From positions 4,471,501 through 4,535,500 of the forward strand of contig NC_088303.1 in NCBI RefSeq assembly GCF_032854445.1: DNA of 64,000 nucleotides. Reading direction: 5' to 3'. The position numbers and the translations under genes were made by a program. Source of the DNA: Liolophura sinensis. Its lineage: Eukaryota; Mollusca; Polyplacophora; Chitonida; Chitonidae. Below the pieces are notes generated by a model that worked only from the letters and a program-made list of their open reading frames with translations, made no database searches and was not told where the DNA came from. Position 1 is the stretch's first letter. The number at the start of each line of letters is the position of its first letter. Positions 29,101 to 35,323 of this stretch are shown in pieces.

Positions 29101-29512
29101 GTGTTCATATCATTAATCACGTGAAGCTAATGCAAGAAGTCTTTTTGACTGTTTATTGAATGACGATGAAAATAATATACTGTCAAGTGTAAGTGAAGAA
29201 AATTCCGTGCAATTTCATTTTATTCTGATTGCAGGTTGTATCCCTATCCGCCGAAACATTGTGAGAGAGCGCCGTAGAGTGGGCGGTAAGGTAATGTGCA
29301 TTTCAACAGTACCCCTACGCCGGTGTCCCATTGGATGTGAACCTGAAGGGGAAATCCGTAAGAACGTGGGCTTCCACTGTCTGCCAGGCGAGGATCCATC
29401 TGTGCGTAAACTAGTGGCAGAAAGCGAGAGACGCATCCTCGAGGAGGTGGAGAGTCGCGAAACAGACCGATGGGAAACCATCATGGAGCCTGGGGAATGC
29501 ACCCGTACATAA
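2126..29512 (+). CDS. Vitellogenin (30 exons, 2154 aa)
   Basis: Secreted large lipid-transfer protein and yolk precursor. Exons: 2126-2195, 3977-4006, 4567-4712, 5447-5595, 5841-6033, 6431-6610, 7890-8035, 9041-9266, 9570-9829, 10426-10594, 11277-11543, 12576-12767, 13340-13557, 14491-14582, 14877-15001, 15177-15329, 16021-16141, 17120-17378, 17944-18109, 18728-18844, 19701-20243, 20433-21704, 21913-22101, 23249-23407, 25076-25220, 25659-25810, 26370-26509, 27139-27244, 27784-27985, 29235-29512. All junctions keep phase; the sum is 6465 nt with TAA at the end. Residues 1-16 are a signal peptide (MNKFLLIALVAGVALA). The lipoprotein N-terminal domain starts at YRAGSSYVYNYET (about 34) and runs through exons 3-13. 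The middle open-beta-sheet region includes KPSCAADIVMAMGVD (about 997-1011). An acidic run at about 1157-1173 is followed by a long E/R-rich coiled coil (about 1275-1760). A VWD domain lies at about 1863-2065 with ICGMCGNFDG. There is no polyserine phosvitin. Intron 18 is GC-AG. An apolipophorin-type relative is possible, but the VWD and domain order favour vitellogenin. Confidence 0.95.
3262..3357 (-). mobile_element. SINE family A fragment (tRNA-like head)
   Basis: Reverse complement of the family A head: GAGCTGGACTTGAACTCACC (B-box side), CGCATTGGTGAGAGACTCCT, then a degraded CTCGGCCACGCAGGTC. The body and tail are absent. It lies in vitellogenin intron 1. Confidence 0.7.
4785..4981 (-). 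mobile_element. SINE family A, shortened, with 11-bp target-site duplication
   Basis: Identical flanks CAATATGTATA at 4785-4795 and 4971-4981 bracket a minus-oriented family A copy. Relative to full-length copies it lacks the TATACGACGGCGGCCAGCAT part and much of the head (GAGCTGGACTTGAACTC...), joining straight to CTAACCATCTGAGCCACGGA. It lies in vitellogenin intron 3. Confidence 0.9.
10681..10995. repeat. Minisatellite of 11/12-bp units
   Basis: More than 25 alternating copies of CAGTCACCCGT and CAGTCACCCCGT with scattered variants. It starts 87 bp after the donor of vitellogenin exon 10, within intron 10. An ORF crosses it only because the units lack stops in that frame. Confidence 0.95.
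11636..11872. repeat. Four-copy tandem repeat, about 59-60 bp
   Basis: Four copies share GTCAGCTGCAAGGACTTA, AGCTGTGTAAAGTCCATGAT and ATATCTCTAGTTT. They lie in vitellogenin intron 11, about 95 bp after the exon 11 donor. Small differences (ATATATC versus ATATACC) show some divergence. Confidence 0.9.
12054..12231 (-). mobile_element. SINE family A, shortened, with 15-bp target-site duplication
   Basis: CTCTTTTACAATATT occurs at 12054-12068 and again at 12217-12231. Between them is a minus-oriented copy with the TTTATTT tail, TGCCGTACTCAAGAATATTT, ACACGACGGCGGCCAGCATT and CTTCCCACGACGAAGCCAGC. The tRNA-like head beyond CATGAG is missing, so this is a 5'-truncated insertion in vitellogenin intron 11. 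Confidence 0.92.
13196..13318. repeat. Degenerate tandem repeat before vitellogenin exon 13
   Basis: Three to four imperfect copies of a roughly 28-30-bp unit, GTCTGTGCTATTCCACGTTT-like. They end about 20 bp before the exon 13 acceptor at 13338-13339 and thus occupy the pyrimidine-rich end of intron 12. Confidence 0.7.
15540..15800. repeat. Dispersed repeat, copy 1
   Basis: Resembles 46185-46440 over about 250 bp. Both contain GTAAAATCA followed by ATCATAC or GTCATAC, a TACCAAAATT block, a run about 75 bp later ending in AATGTTAAA, and a shared ATAATTATT near the end. It has no coding capacity. The family was not identified; it lies in vitellogenin intron 16. Confidence 0.5.
16241..17060. 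repeat. Minisatellite, about 49-50-bp unit, about 16 copies
   Basis: Repeated blocks of TTTTGTCCCTGTACCACTGT, AATCAGAACTTGGACAAATA and TGAGTTATG or TGAGTTCTG fill most of vitellogenin intron 17 up to about 60 bp before exon 18. Copies differ at several positions each, so the array is not newly homogenised. Confidence 0.93.
17379..17943 (+). other. GC-AG intron 18 of vitellogenin
   Basis: Exon 18 ends with CCTAG followed by GCAAGTCA, the usual consensus of the minor GC donor class (AG|GCAAGT). The acceptor is CTTCTGGTAG at 17943. Joining here gives KPSCAADIVMAMGVD in frame, matching a conserved vitellogenin segment. No GT donor nearby gives the same continuation. Confidence 0.85.
17456..17650 (-). 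mobile_element. SINE family A, diverged copy
   Basis: Minus orientation: TTTATTTATTTGCCTGGTGT, AAAGAATATTTCACTTATAC, GACGGAAGTCAG, GCAGAGCCCCGGGGGAACCC and a degraded AGTATGAGATGAACTTGAAC end. More substitutions than other copies suggest an older insertion. It sits inside the GC-AG intron. Confidence 0.85.
18110..18440 (-). mobile_element. SINE family C copy next to a TA microsatellite
   Basis: An AT-dinucleotide run (18110-18145) begins directly at the exon 19 donor. Then comes a minus-oriented element starting GCTTGGGGTTTAACGTTGTG with the marker segments CACCCCACCAGTCACATTAT, ACTGACGCCGGACCAACGTC and TTGCTCTAACCTCTCAGTGC. The same segments recur at 46925-47100 and 61330-61600. Its first part resembles the tail of family B. 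Confidence 0.75.
18930..19050. repeat. Dispersed repeat, partner of 28815-28940
   Basis: Shares CAGCATAGA, GATAAAACA-like and ATAAAACAC-like blocks, a GCGACGA segment, GTGATAG and a TTTTATTCTA/TTTAATTCTA end with 28815-28940, in the same order. Both copies are intronic in vitellogenin. No family was recognised. Confidence 0.45.
20433..21704 (+). other. Vitellogenin exon 22: coiled-coil insert (424 codons)
   Basis: The largest exon of the gene (1272 nt) and fully in phase. Its product, about residues 1275-1698, is rich in E, R, I and L with heptad-like spacing, for example IYERVEQIIAKQETIARRL, RIAERLIEIVQQAREVRREA and EVMDKQVEIAKEVQKVKNAL. Predicted structure is long amphipathic helices. Exon 21 just before it carries an acidic run (SGEAEEEAVEEVEEEER). 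Cysteines are sparse until VFKCLIQ, IGEYCEEH and MRASCVESVSE near the end. This occupies the place where vertebrate vitellogenins have phosvitin. The coiled-coil call is by eye. Confidence 0.8.
22882..23145 (+). mobile_element. SINE family A with 13-bp target-site duplication
   Basis: TCTTTTACGAACC (22882-22894) and TCTTTTACAAACC (23133-23145) flank a plus-oriented element. It has a tRNA-like head (GCTCAGTTGGTTAGCACGCT), a body with CTCCGGCCGTACGTGGGAAG and an AAATAAATAAAT tail. The head lacks the stretch between CGTAATGACCCA and TTCAAGTCCAGCTCATGCTG. It lies in vitellogenin intron 23. Confidence 0.93.
24820..24935. repeat. Degenerate AACGGTAATG tandem
   Basis: Four imperfect units around AAACGGTAATGCC/GTCTTG with GGCCTA or GTCTA spacers, in vitellogenin intron 24. 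No coding signal in the surrounding 23408-25075 intron apart from this. Confidence 0.5.
26812..26862 (-). mobile_element. SINE family A tail fragment
   Basis: Only the A/T tail and the start of the body remain: TTATTTATTTATTTGATTGG then TGTTCTGTGGCATAAAATG. It lies in vitellogenin intron 27. Confidence 0.55.
27325..27560. repeat. Degenerate tandem, about 80-bp unit
   Basis: Three diverged copies share GCCTGAAGT, AATTG, GTCAGTGGTTTTG or GTCAATGGTCTTG, and TTATTGAGCCATG or TTATTGACCAATACC. It lies in vitellogenin intron 28. Confidence 0.5.
28815..28940. repeat. Dispersed repeat, partner of 18930-19050
   Basis: Ordered blocks CAGCATAGA, GATAAAACA, GCGACGATA, GTGATAG and TTTAATTCTA match the copy in intron 20. 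It lies in vitellogenin intron 29. Confidence 0.45.
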
Positions 29513-29711
29513 TCACCCGATCACTTCCACTTCCGCGGACTACGTAGCTGATGATGAATAGTTTTATTTACACAGATAGAATATAACCAAGCATGAGAAA
29601 ATGGACAAACGAAAAGCGCAACGAATAAAGGCAATCCGCATGAGCCTATATGTTTTGAAAAATCATTCGTTTATTTTACACGAATATTATCCTTGAATCG
29701 GAGAATTCAGA

Positions 29712-29717
29712 AATAAA
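29712..29717 (+). terminator. Poly(A) signal of the vitellogenin gene
   Basis: AATAAA 200 nt after the TAA at 29510-29512, the first canonical hexamer downstream. It implies cleavage near 29730-29745 and a 3' UTR of about 220 nt. Confidence 0.75.
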
Positions 29718-30120
29718 TTGCATTTTCCCTTTGCAGCATTTGGTTTGTTACTTAATTCCATGAGTGTATGTCAGACTGGTTGGTTAGTTGTTTTGTGGTA
29801 TACGTTGTGTCAACAAGCAGGGGTCACAGGCGATAAAAAGATATATGCCTTATAAACTAATTTTGTACGATACACATAATAACAACGGTACCATTTCAAA
29901 CTAACCTTCGGCAGGCCGTTACACTAACATCAGCCAAAAATTTGCCTGAACTATCGTATGGACTAATTTCCCTTCTGTTTGAGGAAAGCGACAGTTTCAT
30001 AAGGATCCGTTTTTCACACGGTGGGACATCCAACAAAACTTTTGTACGAATGATATATCAAGTAGGCCTATTTTGTATTATAGACCTACGAACTGACCTA
30101 CTAAAATTGGAAAACCGGCC

Positions 30121-30556
30121 CACAGAGTAAGATCCTGCTGTCTCAGATGGTTAAAGTGCCTGCTCGCTGCGACCAGGTCAGTGTGGTTTCCACAGAGTAA
30201 GATCCTGCTGTCTCAGATGGTTAAAGTGCCTGCTCGCTGCGACCAGGTCAGTGTGGTTTCCACAGAGTAAGATCCTGCTGTCTCAGATGGTTAAAGTGCC
30301 TGCTCGCTGAGACCAAGTAAGTGTGGTTTCCACAGAGTAAGATCCTGCTGTCTCAGATGGTTAAAGTGCCTGCTCGCTGCGACCAGGTCAGTGTGGTTTC
30401 CACAGAGTAAGATCCTGCTGTTTCAAATGGTTAAAGTGCCTGCTCGCTGAGACCAAGTCAGTGTGGTTTCCACAGAGTAAGATCCTGCTGTCTCAGATGG
30501 TTAAAGTGCCTGCTCGCTGCGACCAGGTCAGTGTGGTTTCCACAGAGTAAGATCCT
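30121..30556. repeat. 70-bp tandem array with tRNA-like unit, six copies
   Basis: Six head-to-tail copies start at 30121, 30191, 30261, 30331, 30401 and 30471, plus 16 bp of a seventh. Copies are nearly identical; copy 3 differs at three positions (CGCTGAGACCAAGTAAGTG). The unit contains TCTCAGATGGTTAAAGTGCC, which fits a Pol III A-box (TGGTTAAAGTG) and resembles a tRNA D-arm. Each unit starts CACAGAGTAAGATCC. The array runs straight into a truncated family B SINE at 30557. Confidence 0.95.
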
Positions 30557-30790
30557 TTATCTAGTGCTGCTTCACTGAGACGCCTTATCGAAGGCAAGTA
30601 AACCGCCCAGCCCGAGCCATTATACTGATACGGGTCAACCAGTAGTTGCACTATCCCCTTCATGCTGAACCCCAAGCGAGGAAGCTGCAACTCCCCTCTT
30701 TTAAAATCTTAGGTGTGACTCGACCGAGGATTGACCCTGGATCTACCTCCAGCGCTCTAGCTTCCTTCTGGTGCCATACAACAATCAATC
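30557..30790 (-). mobile_element. SINE family B fragment
   Basis: Minus-oriented: TCTAGTGCTGCTTCACTGAG, CCCGAGCCATTATACTGATA, GGGTCAACCAGTAGTTGCAC, GTGTGACTCGACCGAGGATT and a degraded head. The tail part (CACTCACTC end) is missing because the 70-bp array takes its place. Confidence 0.9.
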
Positions 30791-31099
30791 AATCAATGAG
30801 TTGATCGTCCTGCATATTCTTCTGAAGAAACTGGGATTGTCCAAAAGCAATGAGATACTATCCAAGACATGACTGAGGCACCCACTGATGCTGACAATGT
30901 GGCGATGAGTTACAAATTCCATACGCTCAGTGTGCAGTATCACTTTTATAAAAAAAAATATGCTTGTATCTACGACGCTCGGCAATCGCAACAACTGAAA
31001 AATGCCAATTTGACATTTTTTTTCGGATTGTGCACATTAATCACATTAATGCGATTTACAAACTATTAACAAGTATAATAGCAGATCGTAAAATGTAGG

Positions 31100-31358
31100 A
31101 TTTATTTATTTGATTGGTTTTACGCCGTACTCAAGAATATTTCACTTATACGACACCGGCCAGCATTATGGTAGGTGGAAACCGAACAGAGCCCGGGGGA
31201 ACCCACGACCATCCGCAGGTTGGTGGCAGATCTTCCGACGTACGGCCGGAGAGGAAGCCAGCATGAGCTGGACTTGAACTCACAGCGACCGCACTGGTGA
31301 GAGGCTCCTGGTTCATTACGCCGCGTTAGCGCGCTAACCGACTGAGGCACAGTGGCCC
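31100..31358 (-). mobile_element. SINE family A, near full length
   Basis: Runs from the TTTATTTATTTGATTGGT tail through CGTACTCAAGAATATTTCAC, GAGCCCGGGGGAACCCACGA, CGTACGGCCGGAGAGGAAGC and ATGAGCTGGACTTGAACTCA to the tRNA-like head GCGCTAACCGACTGAGGCAC AGTGGCCC (spaced here). No clear target-site duplication. The following 31360-33090 is AT-rich and holds no gene I can support, except a possible noncoding exon near 32587-32624. Confidence 0.93.
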
Positions 31359-33180
31359 TATACAATCTATGAATATGGATCAATAATTAGTTATAACGGA
31401 ACAGATAAGCAACTTTGTTATTTCGAATAATATAACACGTGCTAGGGATTTAATTATTACTTCTTACTGTTATGTAATTCACAATTACGGATTCTGTAAG
31501 TCGCCCTTACAAATTACACATTTGGTTGATATGAGTTATTAATCGGTATTTACGATAGACTTAATCGATAAATGATAAATCGATAAACATGTTTTAAGGT
31601 ATTAATAGTAAGTAAATCTGAATTAATGATCCGTTATTATGTGTTATTAACTTAAACTACGTAATTCATCAGTAGGTTATTAATTCGGTACAAATAAGGG
31701 TACTTCTTTCAGCAACTCACAATCTTAAATACTCCAAACTGTGTGCCAGTTCAACACACAGGCAAAAATCTCGTACAACGCTGGAGACGCGTCATTCATG
31801 AAAAAAGCAAATACCATTCCTAGTGTGTTCGGAAATGTAACGTTGTCAGTAAATGAGAAAGAATTCTTTTAGATATAAACACAAGCGTTTATCATCAGTT
31901 ACATTTAAGTTTCTACTCTTGCCTACGTTTTGTACGTATTACAAATTTTTGTCATTTACTTACTGTTTACTACTTGAAGAATTAGTCTATTTTCAATCTT
32001 TTTACCTCCTCAGTTTTCTAATGCCTTCACTCTAAAACTAATCTGTTTAATTGAAAGAATACTATGTGTACTTTTAATCATGGCAGAATAGATCATGTCA
32101 GAATAGATTATGCAAACTAGTATGTTGTATATGACACACCTGTTCTGTTATTCGTATACAATACTTTTGTTAGTGTAGTGGGATATTATGTGGTCTGTAC
32201 GATGATAATAATGGGTTATAGAATGGCTGCCCACATAGTTTATTATGTCTGCAAATGTCAGGGATAAAGGTCCAGAGTTTACTCTTTGTAAGTGTTACAC
32301 TGCGCTATCGTTCACAATGTGCTCGTAAATCCTGCGTAGGATGTCATGGTTGTACTAACTACAGAATACTTACCTGTTCGAGAATTTACGACAGGTCCAT
32401 TGTTAATGCTCCTCGGAGAACCGTTAACCTACAAGTACGCAGGCGTAAATTTGTTTAACTATAGACTCGAGGCATGGCCATCAAATTTAGTGTCACCTGA
32501 AAGATCTGTCGCGACCTCCTTTTATATGTGATGTGGCGGTTTAATGATTTTATTATAGCTATCACGGGCTCCAGCAGAAAGTCCAGTATGTCCAAGGTGT
32601 GGGTATCGGTGTTTCTGCTTGAAGGTGAGTCCAGGTATCTGTGTGGCTAATAGAGACCTTCAGTCAGAAGTTCATCGTTGTAACTTGTAGTGTGTAACTT
32701 CAAAGTACAATCAGATTACCTATTCTAATTTGAAGTTAAAAGTTACAGGTTCAACTTGTAACTTCTAACTAATCTCTAATGTCTGCAATGTGGCGTGAGC
32801 TCAAACGATACCCAACAGTTACACTGTATAATGTTTAATCAAAATCTTAAGAACAGTGTTCACAATTGATCTATCTCTGGAAGGAGAATTTGTGTTACAC
32901 TATACTCACATTTCTGTCTTGAGATCTGAATATTAAACTCTTACGTACTGTTTCACAGGATATTTTTAAGATTGTACAGCGAATTGTCTTACAAAATAAT
33001 CGAGTTTCTACGACACATTAGTACTGGAGCGTGAACGATACAATCCCATCTGAAAAATGCAGCACAGCTTGTGATTTCTTCCATTCTTTCAGGTTGTCCT
33101 CACTCCAAACAAGAACTGTAGTGTATGTTACAAATGAAGTAATCTTCTGGCGGAAACAGCACTGCAACAAAACTGTGACT

Positions 33181-34293
33181 ATGACTTCCATTCGTCTTGA
33201 GAAAGTCAGGGAATGTTATGTTCAAACAGACCAAGACAGGATAACCAAACTGATGACCTGTCCCTACTTGGAGGAGGAACTGGGAGGAGTGGAGGAACGA
33301 GGGGTACGATTTTCCGTACAAAAGCTCGCAAAAAACAGCAAAATTCCGAAAGCGATTTTGTTCGCAAATGCAGCTCTGAACAAGGAGCTTCGTAAACAAA
33401 GGACTCTACTCGAGTCCGCTAAACGCCATCGTCTAATAGTTCTTTCTTGGAATCAGCGACAATTCTTCCTGAAACAGCTGTTTGATGCTCAGAACAACTT
33501 CCGCTTTGTCACGAGGAAGGTGTCGTCTGCTGAAGTTGATGCTGATGTGTACGGAAAGGAAGACGGCTTTTGTGCGGACAATTTTACAGCAATGTTCGAC
33601 TGTTTTAAAACAAAGATGACTAAATCTGTACAGGCTAATCCTCATGATTCCAGAAATTCTCCTCGTAGGGCGCTGAGTGTTAACATTTGGGAGACACCCA
33701 TAGCAGACCCAGTCAGACGGAGACATGTTTACTCAGCCCCCGCTCGATCGGGAAGACGGTCTGGGTGCCATCCCCACCCCTCAGAGCCATTTACCTGCCC
33801 AGTCTGCGTTCCCCATGACCCAGCTAAGCAACTGCCAAACTGGTATTCCTGTCTTGCCATCAAACCGTGGATGCTACCCAGTAAAGGTGAGCCGACGCGG
33901 ATTAGGGTTAAAAGTAGCCATTCCGAGGCGACCAGCCAGCGACCATCGTCCACACTGACAAGAGGTCATAGTCCAGTGTATGGGTCTGTTCCCGGTACGC
34001 CGTATCGACATATGGAATGCAAAAGCGATATTGTTGTGAACAGCCGGCGCCCCAAAACCTGTCCCTCCATGAGGAAGTGGGGCTCGGCGAAAAATAGGGC
34101 AATTCTTGAGCGAATTCTGCCGACTCTTCCAGATAAAGCCTTGCAGAAAATGCTCGACTTGTTTGGTGAGGACATAGAGGAACAAAAGCGACTTCTTCAG
34201 ATCATGTCCAAATCTCTTGCAAACAGGAATGCTCTGACGGACAAACGTTGGAGGAACTTAGAGGCTACCTTAACATCTCTTCAGCCCAAGTAA
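33181..34293 (+). CDS. Uncharacterised protein, 370 aa, single coding exon
   Basis: I do not recognise this gene. The frame is open from 33031, but that start is not an ATG. A strong acceptor (TTCCATTCTTTCAG, ending 33092) precedes it, and the first in-frame ATG after the acceptor is 33181, so I chose that. The N-terminal third is helical and basic (NAALNKELRKQRTLLESAK, RHRLIVLSWNQRQFFLKQLF). The middle is Ser/Pro/Arg-rich and probably disordered, with a CPVC pair in EPFTCPVCVPHDP. The C-terminal about 65 residues look helical (NRAILERILPTLPDKALQKM). No signal peptide or membrane segment. An upstream noncoding exon may end at 32624 (GAAG|GTGAGT); joined to 33093 it would carry a short upstream ORF. 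The length, lack of stops and structured composition argue for a real gene, but homology is untested. It is convergent with PIPOX. Confidence 0.6.
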   Translation: MTSIRLEKVRECYVQTDQDRITKLMTCPYLEEELGGVEERGVRFSVQKLAKNSKIPKAILFANAALNKELRKQRTLLESAKRHRLIVLSWNQRQFFLKQLFDAQNNFRFVTRKVSSAEVDADVYGKEDGFCADNFTAMFDCFKTKMTKSVQANPHDSRNSPRRALSVNIWETPIADPVRRRHVYSAPARSGRRSGCHPHPSEPFTCPVCVPHDPAKQLPNWYSCLAIKPWMLPSKGEPTRIRVKSSHSEATSQRPSSTLTRGHSPVYGSVPGTPYRHMECKSDIVVNSRRPKTCPSMRKWGSAKNRAILERILPTLPDKALQKMLDLFGEDIEEQKRLLQIMSKSLANRNALTDKRWRNLEATLTSLQPK

Positions 34294-34581
34294 CAATCAA
34301 ATTATACTTTGTTACGCATATTCATCCAACTTTAGCCTCAAACAGGTTTTTTAGTTCTTCTGACGTCCAGAAGACTTTTTTACCACACAGGGCGAGTTGC
34401 AGAGCAGCAGTTTGCGGTGGGAAGCTCACTGTGAAACAGGACCGGTGTATTGGGTTATACGCAGAAAAGTTTTTAAAAATATTCATCAAAATACACAGTG
34501 CAATTCCCTGACTTCCATTAAAAAGATTACTGAATTTTGCACTTATACAACGCAGGCCAGGATTATTCATGGAAGAAACCG

Positions 34582-34587
34582 AATAAA
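34582..34587 (+). terminator. Candidate poly(A) signal for the 370-aa gene
   Basis: AATAAA 289 nt after the TAA that ends at 34293. It is the nearest canonical hexamer downstream on this strand. Confidence 0.5.
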
Positions 34588-34699
34588 ACCTGCAGGAAGC
34601 CACCTCTTGTCACGATACCTAACCAACATTTTAACGTAAGGCTCAATTGAAGATTACTAAGGAGGGCTCAGTCTTCCACCAAGATGGTGTGCATATCTA

Positions 34700-34815
34700 T
34701 ATGTCACAGGTGAGAAACCCCGTCAACAACCTGCCAAAGGTTAATATTTTACCCCGGTTTCTTCCCGCCATAAAATTGTCGTATCAGTGAATAATATTTG
34801 GGCGTTAAACAATCA
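34700..34815 (+). mobile_element. Degenerate SINE family A 3' part
   Basis: Weak plus-oriented similarity: GAAACCCCGTCAACAACCTG, CCCCGGTTTCTTCCCGCCAT, AAAATTGTCGTATCAGTGAA and TGGGCGTTAAACAATCA. Strongly diverged. Confidence 0.45.
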
Positions 34816-35007
34816 TATAAATTTTCCAAATTTATCGTACACGTAACTTTTCAGTGATGTAGAAATAAGCGACTTTCAACAACAGTTTTCGATTTCGAAG
34901 GCCTTCGCTTAATGACTTTTGAATAAAAAAGGTTTGTTCCAGACATAACTTCTATCAAGTCTACCACGGTGAATAACGAATTTAAACTGATGCTGTTGTT
35001 ATTTGAG

Positions 35008-35158
35008 ATTTCTGTTGATATCACAGTCCATTTCAGTTGATACCACAGCACATTTCAATTGATACCACAGTACTTTTCTGTTTATACCAGAGTACTTTTC
35101 TACTTATATCACAGTACATTTCTGTTGACATCACAGTGCTTTTCTCTTGATTCCACAC
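35008..35158. repeat. Six-copy 22-23-bp repeat at the 3' side of PIPOX
   Basis: Units of the form TTTCAGTTGATACCACAGCA with variants such as TTTCTGTTTATACCAGAGTA. They lie 165-315 bp beyond the PIPOX stop, between the two convergent genes. Confidence 0.8.
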
Positions 35159-35323
35159 AGTCTATCTTACAACGGCTTTATAATATGGGAACGTAAATAA
35201 TCATTGATTCATACGCCCAGTGAATATGCGTTGGCTGAGTTGTCCGACACCTCACGTCACAGGATCCAAAGACAGGTTTTTTGGTTTGTTGTGGCTACGT
35301 AAAATTCACTGCCCTTCTTTCCT

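Noticed and set aside
32587-32624. ATG-containing exon as the start of the 370-aa protein
   Set aside because: Joined at 33093 it reads out of the main frame and stops after a few codons. It is at best a noncoding leader exon.
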